Source: Actinokineospora sp. NBRC 105648
GTDB taxonomy: Bacteria; Actinomycetota; Actinomycetes; Mycobacteriales; Pseudonocardiaceae
Assembly (NCBI RefSeq): GCF_030269645.1
Contig: NZ_BSTR01000024.1
Span: forward strand, 83,460 to 122,401
DNA length: 38,942 bases
Reading direction: 5' to 3'
This document shows positions 33,613 to 38,942 of the stretch, piece by piece. The notes below the pieces were generated by a model, which saw only the letters and a list, made by a program, of their open reading frames with translations, did no database searches and was not told the origin of the DNA. The position numbers and the translations under genes are program-made. Positions within the stretch are counted from its first letter, which is position 1, and every line of letters begins with the position of its first letter.

Positions 33613-34925
33613 ACCCCCGCCGAGACCGTCTCCGGTGGACGAGGGATCGGCGCGGGTCGCCGGTCGCCGGTGGGAACGCAGCACCCGCCGGTGGGCCTCG
33701 CCGACGAGGACGAGTCGGTGGTCGGTCTTGAGCACCCGACGCGATTTCCTGTCGCCGGGCTCGACGGTCACCACTCGTCCACAGGTCGTGGGCACGCGCA
33801 GTCGGGGCTTCCGGTCGTCAGTGACCGGGAGCGACGACGGCACGACCCGGCTGACCGCACGGTGCTCGCCCCCCTGAAACCCTGTCCCGGGCGGTTGTCG
33901 GCGGTGCCGGTTTCGGCCCGGGGAGGAGGGTTGTGGGGTCGCGGAGCGTCTTGAGCAGACAGGACGCCAGCCCGGATGCGCGGTGGTGGTGGATGCCGAT
34001 GAGTCACCGCCGTTCCGGTTCCACCTGGGGAAGGTGGTCGTGCGCCGGTCCTGATCCGCCGATGGGCCGTGAGCGCGTTGCACGGACTGGCCGAAGATCA
34101 CCCCGTGCGTGTTGCCGGTGTGCACCGAGATGGTGAGCGACGCCTACGACCACGGTCGGCCGTCGTGCCGGGTACGACTGGCGCGCGGTCGGATGCCGTG
34201 TCGAGTGTGGGTTGAGGTCAACCGCGGGTGATCGACTTCGAGTGCCCGCTGTCACGCACGAACCGCAGCTGCGCCGCAGCCACCCGAATCGAAGACGACG
34301 CGGGTCCTGGGCCGTGCGCAACGCCAGTGGTACACAGCGCACCGCCAACCGGCGGCCGTGCGGGTGCCAGCGCGCGGGTGGAGCGGCGTCGTGACCTACT
34401 GCCATCTCGGCGTGCAGCGCCGTACCCACTCTATGTGGATCGCCGCGCAGTGCCCGGTATCGCCACCGCGGGCCGGGGGGCCGCCCCGGGCGTCGCTGTA
34501 AGACACCCGGTTCGGAGCACGGCCGCACCCCCCGGCACATCCTCGACATGGTCCGCTGACCACCGCTATGCCACCGGCCCGGTGCCTGTGCCGCGGCCAC
34601 CCGGCATCACTGGTCCACCTCGGGGAAGGCGATGCTCGCTTCGATCCGATGACAGCAACGGGGCCGTCGCAACTGCTGGTCAGTATGGGTCTGGTGTAGA
34701 CGGTCGCCAGCACAGGTAGACGATTCCTCGGGCTGGCCATCGCCGGCGACCTCCAGCGGCGACTGGTGGGCATAGACCCTCGTCGACGGCCGAGTCTAGG
34801 CATCCGCGCGCGGCGGGCCAGCGAGGTATTCACCGAACTTCTCCAAGCAGATGCTTCCACCGCCTGAACTCGCCCTATATATGTCAACTCGCACCCCGAG
34901 GGGGTGGGAGCGACCACGCGGGGGT
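33613..34925. other. 1.3 kb without a recognisable gene
   Basis: Short open frames occur on both strands but none shows a domain, a ribosome binding site or consistent codon bias. Composition is GC-rich yet lacks the third-position periodicity of neighbouring genes, consistent with decayed coding sequence. I could not identify any parent gene. Confidence 0.5.
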
Positions 34926-34954
34926 GCGGTCCCCGGTCGGGTGCCGGGGACCGC
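34926..34954 (-). terminator. Terminator of the MFS exporter gene
   Basis: 11-bp perfect stem GCGGTCCCCGG / CCGGGGACCGC with a 7-nt loop, 7 nt beyond the TAA stop of the minus-strand exporter. Confidence 0.8.
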
Positions 34955-34961
34955 CCACCAC

Positions 34962-36413
34962 TTAGGCCTCGGCCTGCTGGGCCTTGGGCAGCAGCTGCAC
35001 CAGCAGCGCGACCGCGACGGCGAAGCCGATCAGGAGGTAGAGGCTGGTGCCGAAGGCGCGGGCCGGGTCGCCGACGACGCCGAAGAAGATGATCCCGACG
35101 AGCGCCACGCCCAGCGCGCCGCCGATCTCCTGGGCGGTGGACAGCGCGCCCGAGGCGGACGCGGCGTGGTGCGGGGCGACCCGCTCCAGCACGGTCGAGG
35201 ACAGCGGGGCCATCACCATGCCCATGCCGAAGCCGGAGACCACCAGCGCGGGCACGAGCCACCACACCGAACCGGTGGTGCCGATCGCGGTGCCGATCTC
35301 CGACAGCGCGGTGTAGCCGACGGCGACGAGCACCGCGCCGACCGCGAGTACCTGCCTGCCCAGCGCGCCGACCAGCTTGGGCGCCATCGCCGAGGACAGG
35401 AAGAACCCGACGCCCATCGGCACGTACACCAGGCCCGAGCCCAGCGCGGAAAGGCCGTGGCCCTGCTGCAGGTAGAGCGAGAGCACCAGGAAGCAGGAGC
35501 CCATCGCCGAGTAGTAGCCCAGCGTGCAGAGCAGGCCGACGGAGAACGCGCGCTCGCGGAACAGCGAGACGTCGATCAGCGGCGATCGACCGCGGGCGCC
35601 GAGTGCGCGCTGGTGCAGGCCGAAGAGGGCCAGCAGCGGCAGCGCGGCGACCAGTGAGACGATCGACCAGGTGGGCCAACCCTGCTCGCGGCCCTGCACC
35701 AGCGGCAGCACGACCGCGACGAGGCCGAGGGTGACCAGCACGGTGCCGACGAGGTCCAGCCCGGTGCGGCCCTCACCGCGCGACTCCGGGACGACCTTGC
35801 CGACGAAGGCGAGCGCGATCAGGCCGATCGGCACGTTGATCAGGAAGATCGCCCGCCAGCCCGAGCCGCCGATGTTCGCCGCGATCAGCGCGCCGCCGAT
35901 GAGCTGGCCGAACACGCCCGCGATCCCGATCGTGAGGCCGTAGGCGTTGAACGCGTTCGCGCGGTGCTTGCCGGTGTAGACCGAGCCGAGGATCGCCAGG
36001 ACCTGCGGGGTGAGCAGTGCCGCGGCCACGCCCTGCACGACGCGCGCGCCGACCAGTTCGCCCGGGTTCTGCGCCAGGCCGGAGGCGGCCGAGGCCAGCG
36101 TGAACAGCGCCAGGCCCGCGGTGAACATCTTCCGCCTGCCGTAGAGGTCGCCCATCCGGCCGGAGGTGATCATCAGCGCGGCGAAGGCCAGCCCGTAGCC
36201 GGCGATCGTGAACTGGATGGCGGCCGGGCTCGCGTGCAGGTCGCCCTGGATCGAGGGTGCGGCCACGTTGACGATGAAGAAGTCCAGGACGGTGATGAAG
36301 GTGCCCGCCAGGACGAGCAGCAGTGGGCCCGCGGACGGCGCGGGCTCGTCGGTCCCGCTCGGTGGCCGCGGCGCCGCGGTGTCGGACAGGTCGCTTGTCT
36401 CGCTTGTCGTCAT
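34962..36413 (-). CDS. MFS multidrug exporter, DHA2 (14-TM, EmrB/QacA) type
   Basis: 483 residues with about 14 hydrophobic helices, starting after a 30-residue Ser/Thr/Pro-rich head. Family motifs: TVLDFFIVNVAAPSIQGDL in helix 1 (motif D1), GRMGDLYGRRKMF (motif A), and LLTPQVLAILGSVY leading into the motif C region (GLTIGIAGVFGQLIGGAL). It should pump hydrophobic or cationic compounds out using the proton gradient. The ATG at 36413 has AGGAG 8 nt upstream. It is divergent from a cytochrome P450; export of that enzyme's product, or self-protection, is plausible but not shown. Confidence 0.92.
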   Translation of the reverse strand: MTTSETSDLSDTAAPRPPSGTDEPAPSAGPLLLVLAGTFITVLDFFIVNVAAPSIQGDLHASPAAIQFTIAGYGLAFAALMITSGRMGDLYGRRKMFTAGLALFTLASAASGLAQNPGELVGARVVQGVAAALLTPQVLAILGSVYTGKHRANAFNAYGLTIGIAGVFGQLIGGALIAANIGGSGWRAIFLINVPIGLIALAFVGKVVPESRGEGRTGLDLVGTVLVTLGLVAVVLPLVQGREQGWPTWSIVSLVAALPLLALFGLHQRALGARGRSPLIDVSLFRERAFSVGLLCTLGYYSAMGSCFLVLSLYLQQGHGLSALGSGLVYVPMGVGFFLSSAMAPKLVGALGRQVLAVGAVLVAVGYTALSEIGTAIGTTGSVWWLVPALVVSGFGMGMVMAPLSSTVLERVAPHHAASASGALSTAQEIGGALGVALVGIIFFGVVGDPARAFGTSLYLLIGFAVAVALLVQLLPKAQQAEA

Positions 36414-36720
36414 GGGTGGCACTCCTGGTCGGTGAAGTCCGGTGGTGGTCCGCGCGCGACCGCGACCGCGGGACGGATCGAGTGGGGCGCGGTGCACGCC
36501 CCACCCGGCTGGAATTCCCACTCGGCCGGAGCGTCGCCGGTTCCCCGCAACCGTTGATCATTTCTTCGCTCAACCATGAACCCATATGACGCCTTTGCCG
36601 GGCAAGCCGATGTCAGCGCCGTGTCAGGACTAGATCAGAAAGATTCCGGATGATCCACTTCCCTTATCCGGGAAGTGCATGTCGAGTACTTTTCGTCCGA
36701 TTTTACGGATTGAGGATGCC
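36414..36720. promoter_or_regulatory. Divergent promoter region with inverted repeat
   Basis: The 307 bp between exporter and P450 hold no gene. Toward the P450 the sequence becomes AT-richer, and CACTTCCC-N6-GGGAAGTG (36656-36677, perfect 8-bp arms) lies 43 bp before the P450 start. Related ATCCGGA-like words occur nearby at 36645 and in the spacer. No regulator gene adjoins, so the binding protein is unknown. Confidence 0.45.
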
Positions 36721-37914
36721 ATGTCTCATATAAGTTCCGACGTTCCGTCGTGGCCGTTGCCCCGCGTCTGTCCACGATCCCAGCCGCCCGCGATGGCGGG
36801 ATTCCGACAAAACATTCCCCGGCGGGTCCGATTAAGAGGCGACCAACCCGCCTGGCTGATCTGCAGGCACGCCGACGTCCGGCAGGCGCTCAACGAACCG
36901 CTGCTCAGCGTGGACGACCAGCACCCCAACTTCCCCAACCGGCTACTGGTCCCGCTGGCCCCGCGGATCCAGTCGTTCTGGCGGATGGACGCCCCCGAGC
37001 ACCCCGCCCTGCGCAGGCTGGTGATGCCTGATTTCACCGCGCACCGGACCAAGCAATACCGGCCACTGGTGGAAGCGGTGACCGACCAGTTGCTCGATGG
37101 ACTGGCCGAGTTGACCGGTCCAATCGATTTGTGGCCCGCGTTCGCCCTGGCGCTCCCGTGCATCGTCATTGCACGAATCTTCGGGGTACCGGATGAGGAC
37201 ATGGACGAATTCCGCACCCATACGGGTGAACTGCTGAACCAGGAACAACCGGAGAAGGCGATGGCGGCCTACGAGGCCACCACGTCCTATTTGCGGCACT
37301 TGGCCCGTTCTCGGGCGAAGGCGCCCCGGGACGACCTGATGAGCAGGCTGGTCAACGGTCGGGTCGCGGGCGACCCGATCAACGAGGACGACCTGGTCGC
37401 CATGGTCCGGCTGATGCTGGTCGCAGGCCACGAGACGACCGCCAGCCAGCTCGCGCTGAGCCTGTTCACGCTGCTGGACCGGCCCGAGCTCAAGACGACG
37501 GTGCTCGAACACCCCGAGCGGATCGGTGACCTGGTCGAGGAGCTGCTGCGCTACTGGTCGATCCCGCAGGACAACGTGGTGCGGGTGGCCAAGGGCGACG
37601 TGCGGATCGGGGGCGCGCTGATCGCCGACGGCGACGCGGTGCTGATCTCCATCCCCTCGGCCAACCACGACGACGAGGTCTTCCCCGCGGCCGACCGGTT
37701 CGACCTCGACCGCGACAGCCGGGCGCACCTGGCCTTCGGGTACGGCGCGCACCACTGCCCGGGCGCCTCGCTGGCCCGCCAGGAGATGGAGGTGGCCCTG
37801 CCCGCGATCTTCCGCCGGTTCCCCGACCTGCGGCTCGCCGTGCCGAGTGCGGAGGTGCCGTTCCGACTGAACACGCTGGTCTACGGACTGGAGGCGCTGC
37901 CGGTCCTGCTCTGA
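36721..37914 (+). CDS. Cytochrome P450
   Basis: 397 residues, the normal size for a soluble bacterial P450. The I-helix oxygen-activation motif is AGHETT (235-240), the ExxR motif is in VEELLRYW, and the heme-ligand loop is FGYGAHHCPGASLAR with Cys346. The sequence type is that of actinomycete CYP105/CYP107-like enzymes that hydroxylate secondary metabolites; substrate unknown. No ferredoxin gene is adjacent, so electrons must come from elsewhere. The ATG at 36721 has GAGG 5 nt upstream; an in-frame ATG at 36679 overlaps the inverted repeat and is less likely. Codon 38 is TTA. N-terminal codon use is less GC-biased than the rest. Confidence 0.92.
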   Translation: MSHISSDVPSWPLPRVCPRSQPPAMAGFRQNIPRRVRLRGDQPAWLICRHADVRQALNEPLLSVDDQHPNFPNRLLVPLAPRIQSFWRMDAPEHPALRRLVMPDFTAHRTKQYRPLVEAVTDQLLDGLAELTGPIDLWPAFALALPCIVIARIFGVPDEDMDEFRTHTGELLNQEQPEKAMAAYEATTSYLRHLARSRAKAPRDDLMSRLVNGRVAGDPINEDDLVAMVRLMLVAGHETTASQLALSLFTLLDRPELKTTVLEHPERIGDLVEELLRYWSIPQDNVVRVAKGDVRIGGALIADGDAVLISIPSANHDDEVFPAADRFDLDRDSRAHLAFGYGAHHCPGASLARQEMEVALPAIFRRFPDLRLAVPSAEVPFRLNTLVYGLEALPVLL

Positions 37915-38029
37915 CCGGCCGGTGACGGCGGCCATCGGCCGACGGGGCTGGTCGCGTCACCACCCCTGCGACCACCCGATGCGGGGTGGTGTTCGGTGCC
38001 TGGGGCACCGGCACCACCCCTGGCCGCGC

Positions 38030-38390
38030 TCAGCGCCCGGTGGAGCGCAGCAGGGACACCACCCTGGGCATCGCCACGGGGTTCCACCCGTTCATCGAGA
38101 CGGCCATCCCCGGTGCCACACCACCGATCTCCGCGGCCAACGTCATCAGCGTCCCGAGGTAGGAGCCCAGCAGGTTCGCCCACGCGACGCGGGGCCGAGG
38201 CGTTTGTAGACGAGGTCGAAGACGGTCGGGCGCTGACGGTGGCCACGCGGCCGGACATCTCGGCGTGGACGCAGATCCCGATCGCGCCGAGCACGACGAC
38301 CCACGCCTGGCGCATGCCGAAGCGGGCGCCGGTCTCAGAATTGGCGACCAAGTCGACGAACCCGCCGATCGCGGTCAGGATCCGAGGGTG
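38030..38390 (-). pseudogene. NRAMP-family metal transporter remnant
   Basis: Read on the minus strand in three frames, the fragments ILTAIGGFVDLVANSETGARFGMRQAWVVVLGAIGICVHAEMSGRVATVSARP, then TVFDLVYKRLGP, then AWANLLGSYLGTLMTLAAEIGGVA follow the order of helices 1-3 of NRAMP-like divalent-metal transporters. Shifts lie near 38230-38240 and 38185-38195, and a few residues seem missing at FVD-LVANSE. After GGVA the similarity stops and the frame ends at 38030, so about two thirds of the protein is gone. A sequencing error could explain one shift, not the truncation. Confidence 0.72.
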
Positions 38391-38831
38391 ACCGCCAGGA
38401 CCCACTTCACGACCCCCGCCACCTCGTCCAGCCCGGCGGCGACGCGTTCCCACCGGCCCAGCACCGTGGTCAGGCGCGTGTGGTCGTCCTCGGCTGCGCG
38501 GGCGGCGTCGGTGATCGCGGAGACCGCCTCGGTCACCAGCGGCACCGCCCGGTCGCGCAGCCGGGCGCTGTCGTCGCCGGGGACCTCGAGGTCGAGCAGG
38601 TCCTGGGCGGCGGTGGCGGCGCGGTCGCGGGCGACGTCGACGACGGCGACCCGGTACCCGGCGGTGACGCGGCGGTCGAGGGTGGCCTGGGTCGGCAACC
38701 GCGGTCTGCGCCGCGGACCCGGCATCCCGCGCGCTCGCCGTCGCGGTGGAGTGGTAATCGTCCTGGGTGGTGGGCCACAGGCCGGGCAGGACCACGGCCA
38801 GCAGCACCGCCTCTACCCAGGGGAATTTCAA
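38375..38831 (-). pseudogene. Frameshifted single-pass anchored protein
   Basis: A TTG at 38831 begins MKFPWVEAVLLAVVLPGLW, a signal-anchor-like helix, followed by STATASARDAGSAAQT. The frame then shifts near 38685-38705 into TQATLDRRVTAGYRVAVVDVARDRAATAAQDLLDLEV and continues as a helical, acidic domain to a TGA at 38375. The layout (anchor, ARDA-rich helix, globular tail) is loosely like Mce-associated or type VII-linked membrane proteins, but I cannot name it. It overlaps the NRAMP remnant by about 15 bp. A single correction near 38700 would restore one open frame. Confidence 0.5.
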
Positions 38832-38941
38832 AGTCTGTTTGTGCTGGTAGCGGCTGCGATGATGGGCAGGATTCGGGTTCGGTCGGCGGCGATGTGTTGC
38901 AGGGTGCGGGTGATGTGGGTGATCCCGGCCAGGCGTAGGAG
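38828..38941 (-). CDS. C-terminal end of an unidentified protein, cut by the window edge
   Basis: 37 codons plus TGA are open on the minus strand from the window edge. The piece contains LRLAGITHITRTLQHIAADRTRILPIIAAATST. It has good G/C third positions, and the ITRTLQ...DRTRIL pattern is vaguely like the tail of a transposase, which would fit the decayed surroundings, but the fragment is too short to assign. Its stop overlaps the TTG of the next frame. Confidence 0.4.
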   Translation of the reverse strand, partial: LLRLAGITHITRTLQHIAADRTRILPIIAAATSTNRL

Positions 38942-38942
38942 G

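Overview
The window is about 39 kb of very GC-rich DNA, with most third codon positions G or C, GTG starts common, 4-nt ATGA/GTGA gene overlaps and many leaderless-looking starts. Gene content points to an actinomycete, most likely of the Pseudonocardiaceae: an MT0933-type small protein, a CsbD-like protein, a DUF2786 protein, an MmyB-type XRE regulator, the TadA plus associated-protein pair, and an LPXTG-anchored thioester adhesin. The genus is not determined.

Layout. 1-780 holds no convincing gene. 0.8-8.6 kb: small hypotheticals, an MFS exporter, an ABC-2 exporter (ATPase plus permease) divergent from a MarR/GbsR-like regulator with an operator between them, an SRPBCC protein and a DUF885 hydrolase. 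8.67-8.86 kb is a G-rich tandem repeat (6 heptamers, then 18 octamers). 9.1-16.4 kb: an aldo/keto reductase divergent from an MmyB-type regulator, a membrane-anchored hypothetical, the thioester surface protein, a FUSC transporter, and a small MT0933-like protein translationally overlapped with a glycolipid-binding-domain protein. 16.4-20.7 kb, minus strand: M20 amidohydrolase, prephenate dehydrogenase, and a large membrane-anchored Fn3-like protein. 20.7-22.2 kb: the tRNA adenosine deaminase pair, a CsbD-like protein and tRNA-Ser(CGA).

The metabolic centre is 22.3-30.4 kb, a trans-4-hydroxyproline catabolic operon. An XRE-cupin regulator is followed by a promoter and operator, then an FAD oxidoreductase, a small [2Fe-2S] protein and an NAD(P)/FAD oxidoreductase (a three-subunit D-hydroxyproline dehydrogenase), a DapA-family deaminase, a hydroxyproline epimerase and an aldehyde dehydrogenase. 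Together these would carry L-hydroxyproline through cis-4-hydroxy-D-proline and pyrroline-4-hydroxy-2-carboxylate to 2-oxoglutarate semialdehyde and 2-oxoglutarate. An aminopeptidase P and a 45-residue peptide follow before a strong terminator, suggesting use of (hydroxy)proline-containing peptides.

30.4-35 kb: a DUF2786 protein, tRNA-Ser(GGA), then an eroded region with a frameshifted tyrosine-integrase remnant, about 0.8 kb of unusual non-coding sequence, a small MerR regulator and 1.3 kb without genes. 35-38 kb: a 14-TM drug exporter divergent from a cytochrome P450. The right edge (38.0-38.9 kb) is decayed: a truncated, frameshifted NRAMP transporter, a frameshifted anchored protein and the end of an unidentified gene.

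Two signals run across the window. At least ten transcription-unit heads have a -10-like hexamer followed by 6-8 nt and the start codon, with no Shine-Dalgarno. Rare TTA leucine codons occur in seven genes, including two of the hydroxyproline operon.
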